A stretch of DNA of 64,000 bases, from positions 1 to 64,000 of the forward strand of contig CACVBU010000378.1 of NCBI GenBank assembly GCA_902728285.1, read 5' to 3'. Of this stretch, positions 30,080-41,310 are shown in pieces. The translations under genes were made by a program, and so were the position numbers. Position 1 is the first letter of the stretch. Each line of letters opens with the position of its first letter. Source of the stretch: Clytia hemisphaerica. Its lineage: Eukaryota > Cnidaria > Hydrozoa > Leptothecata > Clytiidae. The notes beneath the pieces were generated by a model. It did not search any database. It was not told the DNA's origin and worked only from the letters and a program-made list of their open reading frames with translations.

Positions 30080-31969
30080 AAATTACAGGCTGTTTTTTAT
30101 AACGGAAATGTTATATCAGTTTATTTATTACGATTAATTTATGACGATGAGGAGACTGAAGCCGTCCTGCTAATTGACGCAAGTAACGCATTCAATGCAG
30201 TAAACCGAAAAGCCTTCCTACACAACATCAAAGTCGTCTGTCCCGAAGTCTCAGGATTTGTTTCGAACTGCTATTCAAACCCAGCTCGTCTTTTTGTTAT
30301 TGGAAGCTTCGAGCTGCTCTCACAAGAAGGTACGACTCAAGGAGACCCGATCGCTATGGCAGTTTATGCAATCGCCACGATACCTCTGCTACTCATGGTA
30401 ATAAATGCAACATCAGAGAGCCATCTGGATCAAACGAAAGCTGAAGCCTACGCTGACGATTTTTCTGCTGCAGGCAAGATCAGTGGTATCAGATGTTGGT
30501 GGAATAATCTGTGCAGACTCGGTCCATTGTTCGGATACTATCCCGAAGAAAAGAAATCTTGGCTGATCGTCAAACCAGGTCAACGTTCGAAAGCTGAAGT
30601 CGAATTTCGTGGTACCAACATCAACATCACTACAGAAGGCAAACGTCACCTTGGTGCTGCTCTCGGGCCAAATTCATTCCGTGATACATACGTTGACGAA
30701 AAGATCAAAACTCTATGTGATGAGCTCCTTATACTTTCGAAAATAGCTCTCATAGAACCACAATGTGCATACGCCTGTTTTGTAAGTGGATTTAAAAGCA
30801 AGCTTACATTCTTGATGAGAACAATACCAGACATATCTGATAACATGGTTCCGCTGGACAACATAATCACAACAAAATTCATTCCAGCAATCACTGGTGG
30901 CATTTCAGTCAACGAGGAAGAGAGATTACTGCTATCGTTGCCAGCGAGAGATGGGGGTCTTGCGATTCCGATCTTCAGTGAACTGTGCCAGCGTGAATAT
31001 AAGAACTCCAAACTCATCACATCCAATCTATCCGAGACAATCATAAGCCAAGAATATGCATATAAACTTGATCCTCGACTGCCTACAAAGAAAAACGAAA
31101 TCAAGAAAGAAAAGAAAAAACGAAATAGTAACATCGTTCTTCACCTCGCAACGACCTTCCAAAGAAATCAAGTCCAGCTGGTGGAGCTCAATCGACAACA
31201 CGGAGCCTCAGCATGGCTCACGACTTTGCCTGTTCAAAACGAAGGATACACTCTCAACAAGCAATGTTTCGTTGACTTAATCCGAATCCGTTACGGGTGG
31301 GCATTACAACGTACACCTTCCCATTGCGAATGTGGATCTCCGTTCTCGCTCGAACATGCCCTGACGTGCAAAAAAGGGGGTTTCGTATCAATGAGACACA
31401 ACGAGATCCGCGACTTCATAGCAAACCAGCTATCAAAGGTTTGCCGAGATGTCCAAAAAGAACCAACACTACAGCCGTTAGTAGGTACTGAAATTCTACC
31501 GAAATCTGCCAACACATCTCGTGAAGCCAGAGTCGATGTATCAGCAAGAGGATTTTGGGTGACCGGCCAGAAAGCATTTTTTGATGTAAGGGTTTTCAAC
31601 CCATTAGCGAAGAGGTACGCCACTCAAGATCCGACGCGAAGTTACGTCGTAAACGAAAATGATAAAAAACGAGAGTACAACGAACGAGTTCTTCAAATTG
31701 AGCACGGCTCATTCACTCCCCTCGTATTTGCAGCAACCGGTGGAACTGGTCGAGAATGTCAAAAATTTATTAAGAGACTCTCAGATATGATTTCAAACAA
31801 AGAACGATCACGATATTCAGAGACTGTTTCGTGGTTTTTTCGCAAACTGAACTTTATGCTCATTAGAGCAATACATACGTGTTTTCGTGGTAGTAGAACC
31901 ACACAGAACTTTTCTTCGGCGATCTATGATGTCGGTGTCACTGAGGCATTGACAAATATTCGTCAATAA
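30080..31969 (+). CDS. RT plus restriction-like endonuclease of a 5'-truncated LINE
   Basis: A 630-codon open frame with no true ATG at its start. The RT begins at the catalytic-Asp motif (LLIDASNAFNAVNRKAFL, about residue 30). It continues with EGTTQGDPIAMAVYAIATIP (about residue 85) and AYADDFSAAGKI (about residue 125, catalytic DD). A thumb-like region and a lysine-rich linker follow (about residue 345). The C-terminal part has CECGSPFSLEHALTC (a CCHC zinc motif, about residue 415), RHNEIRDFIANQL, then ARVDVSARGFW and AFFDVRVFNP. This order, a CCHC motif followed by an R...D...D nuclease core, is that of RLE-bearing LINEs (R2/NeSL/Hero group). I infer the group and did not verify it. The N-terminal half is missing by 5' truncation, so the copy is dead, though the remaining frame is uninterrupted. 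Confidence 0.75.
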   Translation, partial: KLQAVFYNGNVISVYLLRLIYDDEETEAVLLIDASNAFNAVNRKAFLHNIKVVCPEVSGFVSNCYSNPARLFVIGSFELLSQEGTTQGDPIAMAVYAIATIPLLLMVINATSESHLDQTKAEAYADDFSAAGKISGIRCWWNNLCRLGPLFGYYPEEKKSWLIVKPGQRSKAEVEFRGTNINITTEGKRHLGAALGPNSFRDTYVDEKIKTLCDELLILSKIALIEPQCAYACFVSGFKSKLTFLMRTIPDISDNMVPLDNIITTKFIPAITGGISVNEEERLLLSLPARDGGLAIPIFSELCQREYKNSKLITSNLSETIISQEYAYKLDPRLPTKKNEIKKEKKKRNSNIVLHLATTFQRNQVQLVELNRQHGASAWLTTLPVQNEGYTLNKQCFVDLIRIRYGWALQRTPSHCECGSPFSLEHALTCKKGGFVSMRHNEIRDFIANQLSKVCRDVQKEPTLQPLVGTEILPKSANTSREARVDVSARGFWVTGQKAFFDVRVFNPLAKRYATQDPTRSYVVNENDKKREYNERVLQIEHGSFTPLVFAATGGTGRECQKFIKRLSDMISNKERSRYSETVSWFFRKLNFMLIRAIHTCFRGSRTTQNFSSAIYDVGVTEALTNIRQ

Positions 31970-32026
31970 TTTTTGAAAATTTTCTATGACTAATTGATGT
32001 CAGTGATTTATTTATATATATAAAAA
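30080..32026 (+). mobile_element. RLE-type LINE, 5'-truncated
   Basis: The ORF is followed by a 57-bp 3' UTR ending in TATATATAAAAAAAAATAG near 32010-32030. An A-rich tail and loss of the 5' end are the usual outcome of target-primed reverse transcription. Confidence 0.65.
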
Positions 32027-32091
32027 AAAATAGGGCAACCTAGATTTGTTTTATAGCGTACCGGGAAAGCCTCCGGAGTTATTTGCTCCAC

Positions 32092-32749
32092 GGGATTAAG
32101 GCGGGTTCGTGGAGGTCAAAATCCTTGCAACGTTACAAATCATTTTCAGAAGCTCGTTTTGGGCTCAAATGAAGCGTATAACTAATTAGAATAAGATTCA
32201 GTCTAGGCAGATGTTTTTTCATTTTGAAATTTTGCGTTATTCGCAATAATCCTCAATTTTGTGCTATTTTGATGACGTCATAAAAATTGAAATTCCAATA
32301 ACTTTTGATAGAATCATCAAAATAATTTCAAACTTTCACCAAAGATGCATTTCAATGTAAATCTTCAAAATATTTCAAAAGATTTTCAAAATCTTGATGA
32401 CGTCAGCATTTTTTAAGGATTTTAGTTTTTTAGCTGAAAAGTGATGACGTCATCAAATTTTATTGAAATTTTTTTCTAATCCTAAAAACATTAATAATAT
32501 GCATCTTTGGTCAAAATTTGAAATTATTTTGATAATTCTATCAAAAGTTATTGGGATTTCAATTTTCATGACGTCATCAAAATAGCGCAAAATTGAGGAT
32601 TTTTGCGAATTACGCAAAATTTCAAAATGAAAAAACATCTGCCTACACTGAATCCTATTCTACTTCGTCATACGCTTCGTTTGAGCCCAAAATGAGCTTC
32701 TGAAAATGATTTGTAACGTTGCAAGCATTTTGACCCCGCCTTAATCCCC
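32092..32749. mobile_element. Long-arm foldback element with TGACGTCA sites
   Basis: Arms of about 255 bp (32092-32350 and 32499-32749) are inverted copies with roughly one difference in ten. The left arm carries an extra TTCGTGGAGG. A spacer of about 150 bp separates them. TGACGTCA, the CRE core bound by CREB/ATF factors, occurs at 32273, 32398, 32445 and 32569. No reading frame. A transcript would fold into a long double-stranded RNA. Confidence 0.8.
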
Positions 32750-33437
32750 TTGAGTGATTGTAATAGGCTAATGCTACATTTGAAAAATAACGTATACTCG
32801 GTAATTTGTTTTATCAAAAAAAAAAAAAAAAAAAAAAAAATGTTATATCAGTTCCATCCTGCGGCCTCTCTGAAATATTTCAAAATTCATCAAAAATTTT
32901 CATTTTTTCTTTTTTTTTTCTTCGATGGCCAAAATATTAAAAACAAGGTTCGCAATAATGGGACAAAATATTTCCCACAACATTTGTTACAAAAAGCACA
33001 CAAACTTTTGCTCTTCAAGGTCTTCAAGGGATGATTTGAAAATATTTCGTGAAACAACGCATTAGAGATTCTGGATTTTAATATTTAGATTTTACGCACA
33101 CAATTTTTTCATCTAATAGAAGTGGATTTTTTTTCCGGACATCCTCTATGCTTATAAACTGGCATATGCTCTTAGGCTGAATTATAGCTTAAAGGGAACT
33201 GTTGAGGAGTAGAAACAATCTGAAAATGTAACTGAAAACGCTTCTTTTTAAAACACAACATCCTGTATGACCACTTCAAAACCTTTTTGAATTAATAAAG
33301 TGTATTCATACTGTACTGTGTGTTAGAGCAGAGAAAAATTCGACGATTTGAAAATATTTCAGCCTGGTCTATGTATATAGGGTAGTTAAATTATGCTTAG
33401 GATATCTTCAAATCTGAGCATGCTTAAGCATTATGAA
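32750..33437. other. No gene recognised; A-run
   Basis: An A-run lies at about 32817-32840, then AT-rich sequence with T-runs. A 94-codon frame here is lysine/phenylalanine-biased noise. Confidence 0.4.
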
Positions 33438-33737
33438 GTGGGGGGCGCACGGGGTTTGCAATTTCTGAAATACCGAATAATTTTGCCAAAATTTCCGAAA
33501 TTCCGTAAAAGAAATACATGCAATTTTAATACCGATTTTTTCGTTTTTTTCCTCGTTTCGGGGGATAAAAACTTTATAATACCGAAATTTTGAAGCAAAA
33601 ATTCCTGGATTTCCGATACCGAAACAATCTCAGAACTCCGAAATACCGAAGGAATTTTGCCCGATTTTCGAAAGTTCAAAAAAAAGTGTCCATTTCCGTG
33701 ATTCCGAAATACCCCCGAAATACCGTACGCCCCCCAC
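33438..33737. mobile_element. 300-bp MITE with GTGGGGGGCG termini and 7-bp TSD
   Basis: The ends are GTGGGGGGCGCACGG and CCGTACGCCCCCCAC. TTATGAA is duplicated exactly at 33431-33437 and 33738-33744. The interior is filled with variants of GAAATACCGAAA and TTTCCGAAATTCCG. Open frames on both strands are artefacts. Confidence 0.82.
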
Positions 33738-34349
33738 TTATGAATATAAAAACATTCAAACAAAGGATATTCTACACAAAAATGGTCATAGATAACCTTT
33801 ACTTTCTTTCTCATCGTCATAAAGAATTTCAATTAATATTTATAAAAAGATCAAAATCCCGAAAAATGTAACTAAAGATTCTCCTTTTATTACAAGGTTA
33901 GATAATCAGCACCGAAATATATTGGCAATTTTTGGTATTTTAGCGTTTTTTCAGAATTTATAAGTTGGGCGAGAATTTCAGTTTCAGTACTTCCACTTTT
34001 CTTCATTGGATTTTTCGATTTGGTTAAGTGGCTTCCAGGCAATACTCTCAGCCTTATTGGAACATTTTTTAGCATTTAGATCCTGAGATCATAAGGTCCC
34101 GAGTCTTAAATCTAATGTGAAAACTTAGAGTTAAAACTCTGCTTCCAAACTGTACTTCAAGGCACTTAAAGATCACTTGCGGTTTCAAAGTTTTGAGGGA
34201 ATTCCCTTTTTGTGCCGAATAATTCGGCGCTGATTGTGTCCTATCTGTCTCTGTGCCCCAGTGGGTGTTAATCACCCAGTGGGGTAGGAAATTAAAAGTT
34301 TCTTTTTACAGAAATTTGGATGTGTGGCGTGGGGAGATAACTCCAATGA
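33738..34349. other. No gene; one AGTGGG inverted pair
   Basis: CCCAGTGGGTGTTAATCACCCAGTGGGG at about 34258-34284 combines a direct repeat of CCCAGTGGG with an inverted GGGTG/CACCC pair. It relates to the clusters at 40200 and 41100. No exon was recognised. Confidence 0.4.
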
Positions 34350-34954
34350 CAGTTAGTCACACCAGCGTCCCGCCGAAATGCGTATCAAAGATTAATGCTG
34401 TGAAAGTGCTATATCGTTCACTTGACTCGCAAGCAAAAAGTGCGCCGCAAAACTTCTAAAGGGATTCATGAAAAAATAACCTGGTGCTTTTTAATGAAAT
34501 TAACATTTTCAAAAACTATGAGAAATTGCCTAAAATTTGAGCCATAGATTAAAAAATTTGAGCCAAGCCAACTTTGAAAACTAATTTGAAGATCAACTTC
34601 CAAAGTATAAAATCTACGGGGGAGACGGAACCCACCTAGATCCGCGCACCGCCGGATAGGCTATTTCCCGGAAATTTTGCCAGACCTCAAACACTGACCC
34701 ATTTACATGTGCGGAATTATTTTTGCTTTAGCGTATTTAAACAAGGCCTTAAAAACTGAAGCGCTGTCTCGGGCATTGAAATTTGGTTGGTTTATGCTGC
34801 ACATTCGCAATCGGTGATTTTATCTCATTTTAAGTTTTCAAGTTTTAATTAATTGTCTTGGGAACTTGAACTTGATTCAGGTAACTCTCATCCTTGTTGT
34901 TGCAAATACATCCTGTAGATGACTGAAAGCTTGATTTCCTAGTGTGACTAACTA
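34350..34954. mobile_element. CAGTTAGTC element, short copy, 5-bp TSD
   Basis: The termini are CAGTTAGTCACAC and GTGTGACTAACTA, with AATGA duplicated at 34345-34349 and 34955-34959. Positions 34350-34897 are homologous to the reverse complement of 44855-45398. An open frame at its left end (also seen in the other copy) is not recognisable as transposase. Confidence 0.82.
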
Positions 34955-35948
34955 AATGAAAATGTTGCTGCAGTGTTGAATACAATCAAACTTCGATAGA
35001 CCTTTTACTGGACAGCTAGACACGATATGTCATATTGGGAATCAAAAATTGCATCATAAAGAACATAAGTTACAGGAAGGAAAACTTACTGTTGTCGTTA
35101 GGTGTAAAGAATTTATTAAAATTTTGTTCAGTAGAATGTAGGATCAACCTCGCAGGAAAAATTGATTAAATAACCTGGGTGGTACATTTCACACCTTGTT
35201 AAGTGCATGATCTTCCCACCAAGGTAAATTTCTTGCACATTTCAAGGCGTGAAACTTTTCCCACTCAAGTGATTTACTCAATCTTTCCCTGCTAGAAAAA
35301 ATTATGTAAAAGGTCCAAATACCTTTTTTACAAGCAACAGTTTTGAGTTGTTCTTAATTTTGTCTATTTTCCTATGTTTTCCCAAGAAATATGGTGTTTT
35401 TGACTTTTTCTTAACATTTTGGGCACATCTCATTTTTCTAGAAATAGCCAAATTTTAGCTAGCTGGGAGACCCGTCTACTCTGTTTGTGTGGTTTCGAAG
35501 TATAGCATTTAGTTAAAACGAATAATGATATAGAAATAACAGAGTAGCCGGGTATTTTTGTAGATGCCAAATCTGTTCGCAGAATTCTATTGGCTGTTAA
35601 ACAATTGTTGAAATCACGTGATATTATTGTTTTGATTGGAAGTGCTTGAATCTGATTGGCTATCCTTATCAACAGCTTCTTTGGCACGAAATTCAAACCA
35701 AATGTAAACAAATTCAAACGTTGTCAAAAATACCATACTCTCAATGAGTAGCTTCTGATGGGATTTTTGCTTATGTGGTGTAAGTTTGAATAGAGAGTAC
35801 GGATCTCCAGACTAAACTTTAGCCCATATTTCTCCTTATTTTTGGGTTGCAGTCGAATAATTTCCAACCCCCCCTTTTATTTAGAACCTAAGAGCATCTT
35901 ATAATGATCAGAAAGTCTAATATTATTAAAGTCATATTTCATCAAATA
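34955..35948. other. No gene recognised
   Basis: A 95-codon minus-strand frame at 35430-35717 shows no motif. No repeat unit was identified. Confidence 0.35.
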
Positions 35949-36326
35949 CACCGTTTAGGAGTCTCGCTATCTCCACCGTGTTCCACCGTAAAAACGGTAG
36001 GTAAAAATGCGCACTTTAGTACTGTGGAAGGCTAGAGGAATGTAAACATTGTCAAATTTTTTCTTTCCTTTGAAAATAATGATTTAGATATTTGAAAATG
36101 ATATCAATGATAATTTTATGGATCTCTCCTGAAAATTTCACAAAAATTCATCTAGAGGAAAAGAAGTTATGATTAAAAGGAGTTCTTTACCAACCGTTTC
36201 TCTGCTGGGTTTCCTTATGAGAACCGGAATTTTACCTACCGTTTTTTTACGGGAAAGAGTGGTCGCTAAAATCAAAACAATGGAAAATTGTTTGTACGCG
36301 TGCGCAGTCGACACTACTAAACGGTG
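35949..36326. mobile_element. 378-bp TA-flanked MITE with nested inverted repeats
   Basis: The outer ends are CACCGTTTAG and CTAAACGGTG next to TA on both sides (35947-35948 and 36327-36328). Inner inverted repeats have CCGTAAAAACGGTAGGTAAAA near 35986 and its near complement near 36230-36252. The TA duplication fits Tc1/mariner. Confidence 0.75.
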
Positions 36327-38111
36327 TATAATCAGGTTTTACTGGGTGTTTCTAATTGGTGGTCTTCTTTATCGATTGAGTTGAAAAATATAAAAATCAA
36401 GTTCTCAGTCGTAAAACATCATTACAAGCACTCTATTGTTGTATTTCATGGTTACGACGATGAAAACACCAAAAGTCAAAAGCCAAAAGGCTCTTCGTCG
36501 ACTCAAAAAGACCAATTAGATAAAAAGTTAAGGGGTGGTACAGGAACAGCCCCCCTAGTTCTGAACCACCCCTAAAAGCCTAGTATGAATAGGGTTAAGG
36601 AGCATGATTGCAAGTAGACTTTCGGATTTTTTGTATTAAAAAATCGGGGAAATGAGTCGAATCAAGAAGAAATTATGATTATAATAAAAAAGGGGCCATT
36701 TTTGAAAGAATTTTCTACTGGGTCGGCCAGTGGGGTGGATCTCACAGGTTCACAGAGACGGGAGTGTTTTAGCCAGTACCTTTTAACCAACCAAAATCTT
36801 TATTTGTTTACTGCCTAACAGGTTCTAGCCTATAATAAACGGTATACGCGGATTTTTTTCTATGCAGTAATAACGTTTATTCCCCCACTTTGCTTTGCGA
36901 CTTTTTCGAATTGTGTGCTCAGGTTTTCGTTCGGGCTCCACACATTCGGTTTTTTGACGCGACTTCAAATTTTCGAAGCACTTGCAGGGTAGCGAAGAAA
37001 TAGAATTTGCGTCTAGCTTGTCCCGAAATGCCATAAAAATTGGGAGCTAAAAACTGAGGGCATTTTGTATATCTCAAAACTAACCCTGCCAGATATAAAT
37101 TTGATGCCATTTCGAAAACACGATTCCTTCTGAAAATGATAATTTCAGTACAATTCCCTTAAAAATCGAATAAGTAAGCGTCAATTGTATTTCTAAAATT
37201 TTGGAAATTTACTAAATGTCCCATTTTTAAAAATTCGAAATATGAAAAAAATGGTATTTTTCAACTTTCCATTAAAATTTGATATTTCTAAAATTTTGGG
37301 AAAACTAGTAAATTTCATATTTTTGAGAATTGGAAAGATGATAAAAGATGGTCTTTTTACGGGTTTCCATGAACTAGAATAATGATCTTTCAAATTATTC
37401 GAAAGATGAGAAAGATGAAATTTCTAAAATTGGAAAAACGTGGAAAAAAGATCTTTCAACAAATTTCCACAGAATTGCAAAGACCATCTTTCGAATAGTG
37501 TCGAAAGGTGTAAAAAAGATGGACTTTCCAACATCTATCCAAATTGGAAAGCTCTGATTTCGCCCAGTGTAGGATTGAATAAACACTTTTCCAGGTTTTA
37601 AAGTACCAATATGGCTCATTAAAGGAAAACCTCCGTTTTTGGGGCCGTCTCCGTTTTGGGGGGCCGTCTTCGTTTTGGGGGCCATATACTGTATCATAAT
37701 TCAAATTTTATGTTTTCTTGTACACTGGAAATCTTTAAACGAACATTTTAAAGTTTATTAGCGCTTGCATATTTCTTGTTTCTTTTGGTAACTTTTCTAG
37801 GTGTTAATTGTTAACTTATAAATTTATACCTAAGAAGAAACCAAAACCTTGAAAATACACACACAACTTGCTTTACAGTAGACCAAAATAACTTCTTTCA
37901 TAGTTTTTAGTGCAGTCTTGAATACGATTTGATTAATTCTTTCTACCATTCAGAACAATAGTAAGCTATACACATTGCAAAAATCTCAACCAAACATGTG
38001 ATTATTCAACGATGCATCCCTCCAATCCATCACACACTAATTTAGCAAAACATGTTTGCATACACACCTTTATGGTGAGCAGAAGATGACTCATCCACAC
38101 TCATCTTATAA
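36327..38111. other. No gene; short tandem and AGTGGGG motifs
   Basis: CTACTGGGTCGGCCAGTGGGGTGG lies near 36716-36739. Three units of CCGTTTTGGGG(G) spaced by GCCGTCT lie at about 37632-37684. Alternating AAATTTTGGAAA/TTTCCATT words at 37190-37560 look like an old degenerate repeat. No exon was recognised. Confidence 0.4.
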
Positions 38112-39502
38112 GAGGCCCCCCCCCAGCGGTTGGCGTGATGGCGTGATGAAAGGTTTTTCGTGGCGTGATGGCGTGAAATTTTGAAAAAAGCGGCGTGATG
38201 GCGTGAAAATGAAGTGCCGGCGTGATCGTGAAATCGAGTTTTTTTAGGCGTGATGGCGTGAAATTTGCAGTTCAGCGTGATCGTGAAAATCATATTTATT
38301 AGTTAAATCGTAATTCTTTGTCCATTTTAGCCAATTTAGAGGGTTTAAACTTCAAAATTTTCTTGGTCGGCCCCAACTTTGGTGGGGCCTCCAATAGATC
38401 TCATTTTAAAACATAAAAGAAACGGTGCAAACAGTTTTATTCATCTACCATTTATCCTTGTAGCTTCCGATTGTCTTAAGCAGTTGATAGCTAGTCTTCA
38501 AAATAAAGTCGAATGCTATGAGAGGGTCGGCGCAAACCTCCGTAACTAACATTTTACTCTCTTTCTTAGATACTTATTCTTAGATGCATCAAAAACATCA
38601 GGTCCTTTATTTCAGGAAAATACGGTATATATTTATAGCAAAGCCTTAAACAGAAAGAAGCAAAAGGTTTATTATGAGGTGTAATTTTGAGCAGATTGGT
38701 ATTGATCAAAGGAATCCTGTGATGTTTAAACCATATTTTGGAAAAAAGACAGTAAACGAGGGCGATTTTAGCCATGCTAAATTAAAAATTTCTCCTGTCG
38801 GCGCAAACCAGGGGGCATGATCCCTCATGTTTTTAACAAAAAAGCGGCTTGTACTTTTAAAAAGATTTCCAGTATTTTTACATGAATTATTTCTCAAATT
38901 GAATTGAAATGGGTCCTAAAATAGCACTTTAAAACCCTTCAAATTTCAAAAATTTTCTCCGTTGCCCAACCATGGTGGGCTTTGTCAATTTACTCAAATA
39001 TACCTCAGCCCTAAAACCGGTGCCCTTTCATGTGACCAGTTGTCCAACATTTTTTTATATGCATAAGTCAAGATTAAGTCATTTTTCCTATCGGAAACAT
39101 CCGAAAAAACTTGACCCTGTGTATTACGAAAAATAGGAAAACAGAAGTCAAATTCCTTCCAGATTCGGGTGTTTCCGATAGGAAGAATGATTTAATCTTG
39201 ACTTACGCGTATGAGAATGCCGAAAAACTGATTGACGACTAAAAAACACACCCATTTGTGCATTGTGGGCAAAAAGTAAGTTTATATAACGGCGTTTTAT
39301 CCATGCCAATGGTTCTAAACGTGGTCTAAAACTGAGTTTATCCAGAGAATATGAGCGCGAAAACTAAATTTTCTTGGCGTAATGGCGTGAAATCGAAAAA
39401 AATGGGCGTGATCGTGAAAATCAAAATTTTCAGGCGTGATGGCGTGAAATCGAGAAAAAATTGGCGTGATGGCGTGAATTCTGGGTCCGCTGGGGGGGCC
39501 TC
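38112..39502. mobile_element. 1.39-kb TTATAA-flanked element with GGCGTGATGGCGTGA repeats
   Basis: The inverted ends are GAGGCCCCCCC..AGCGG and CCGCTGGGGGGGCCTC. TTATAA lies at 38106-38111 and 39503-39508. Both subterminal regions (38127-38290 and 39365-39480) carry several copies of GGCGTGATGGCGTGAAA, in the same orientation at both ends. An internal hairpin has arms of about 45 bp (39060-39105 and 39165-39213) containing CCTATCGGAAAC. No transposase. Confidence 0.8.
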
Positions 39503-40109
39503 TTATAATACCTTCAAAACAAAGCTGCTTGCAACTCAGACAACAAAGCACAATAAACATCCCCTGGTCAAAACAATGTCAAATCTATCCAGTTTTTTCC
39601 TATCGTTGTATTTTTGATAAATCAATTTTTAAAAGGTATTGAATGCTAATAAGTTACGGTATAAAAAAAGAAGTTCAGGTAAAGGCTTTTATTTCCTTTT
39701 TAACAATACTATCAGAATGCTTAAATATCGTTTAATTCGTGTTCACGAAACATCTAATGACCCAATATTCAATCAACAGAGGAATTTCGTAATGCCATAA
39801 TTATATATTATATTTTAAATTGCTTTGATACTGAAGCCTTGCACCCAACTGTGAAAATCATCTGATTAAGGATTAAGGCGTATTAAAACTTATCAATGTT
39901 CTTAAAAGGGTTTTCAAACAATTAATTTCCTTTCTCCATTTCGATTCTCATTTATCCTTTTATTTCTTTTGCTTGAGATTTCATCCTTTGATTGAGATAG
40001 TATACACAAATTTATCATCGCTATTTCTATACTATTACTATCATATCTATCAATCCCCGTTTCGATCCATCCGGTTGATAACCAATTGAAATAAATTGTT
40101 AAGGGTGGT

Positions 40110-40360
40110 CTAATTTCAAGCTCCCGGCTCCAGTGGGGAAAAGAGTGAATTTAATTTATAATCTTCCGGGATAATCTTTTTTTATTCACTAATCGATTGG
40201 TCCATCTATACACCCCTGTCTCTATCCCAGTGGATGTCAAGCACCCAGTGGGGTAGGATGTGAAAAAACTGAAATTCACTGGGCTGCAAGATATTTTCGA
40301 AAATCTGAGTGACCTACAATCTTTTCTTGATATTTTCGTGATTTTCACTGGGTGGGGTAA
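40110..40360. repeat. CCAGTGGGG motif cluster
   Basis: CCAGTGGGGAAA, CCCAGTGGATGTCAAGCACC, CCAGTGGGGTAGG, CACTGGGCTGC and CACTGGGTGGGGTAA within 240 bp. The middle part parallels 34258-34290. Confidence 0.5.
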
Positions 40361-41084
40361 GAGAAATTTATGGACAATTCTTTGATGTAGAGTAACTAAT
40401 AGTGCTATCTTTCAAAAGCAGTTGATGAAGTAATTTTTAGGACGTGTTCTTCGCACTTGTTAAAGGCAGAAATCTTAATGTGTTCTGAAATTTTGTATTG
40501 TGAAAAAAATGATTTGTTCTGATCTATTCTAGAATAAGGAGACAGGGGTATTATTAAAAAGTTTCCTTAACCCTAGAAAATTGGAAAGCTTTCAACACAC
40601 ATCTTTCTAGGCAATAATTAAGGGTTTTGGAAGTCAATGCTGGCAAAAACGTTCTCCTAGATATCAGAACAAATTTTTGCCTGCGGAAGGTTGGAGCTTG
40701 GGGCACGCTCTGCCTAATACGTTACAGGCAACAATTTCAAATATAAATTTTGGTCAATAAACTTTAAAAAAAGGATTTTCAGACTTTTTCATAATAATGT
40801 TTTATGTTCACTGGAATGTATTCTTTCCAAAAAAACAAATTTTTTCGATTTTTGACAATTTTTTATAATTCGATGACGTCATCGTTTATGACGTCTTTTT
40901 CGCCTTATTTCTTTAATATCTCTTGACATATTCATTTTCAGATATAGGTTGTGACCTTTTACTTTATCAGTTTTTCATGCTCTTTTTGTGCTCATACGCA
41001 TGAAATATTTCCGACCAAATTTTAAGTTTTTTTGTGTATTTCACTTTCAAGTCATGGATTCCATGAGAGAAAGGGGAGATTCTA

Positions 41085-41310
41085 GTGAGGTGGACCTTTT
41101 GATGTAGAAATTCTACTGGGGCACGTCAAAATCAGAACATTTTGAGTGGGGTATATTTGGATTTTTCCTTATTTTCAATGGGGTCATTTTCAGCTACAAG
41201 ATTCCAGTGGGGTCAGTGATTTATCCAGTGGGGTGAAAAATGGGCCATTTTTGGGAATATTTTTCGCTGGGGTGACGAGTGGGGTTGACTAAACTGGGTC
41301 ACATAGACAG
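41085..41310. repeat. Cluster of seven (C)AGTGGGGT motifs
   Basis: CTACTGGGGCAC, TGAGTGGGGTAT, TCAATGGGGTCA, CCAGTGGGGTCA, CCAGTGGGGTGA, TCGCTGGGGTGA and CGAGTGGGGTTG follow each other at intervals of roughly 20-45 bp, all on the same strand. Ends in GACAGGGGTGTA. Confidence 0.65.
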
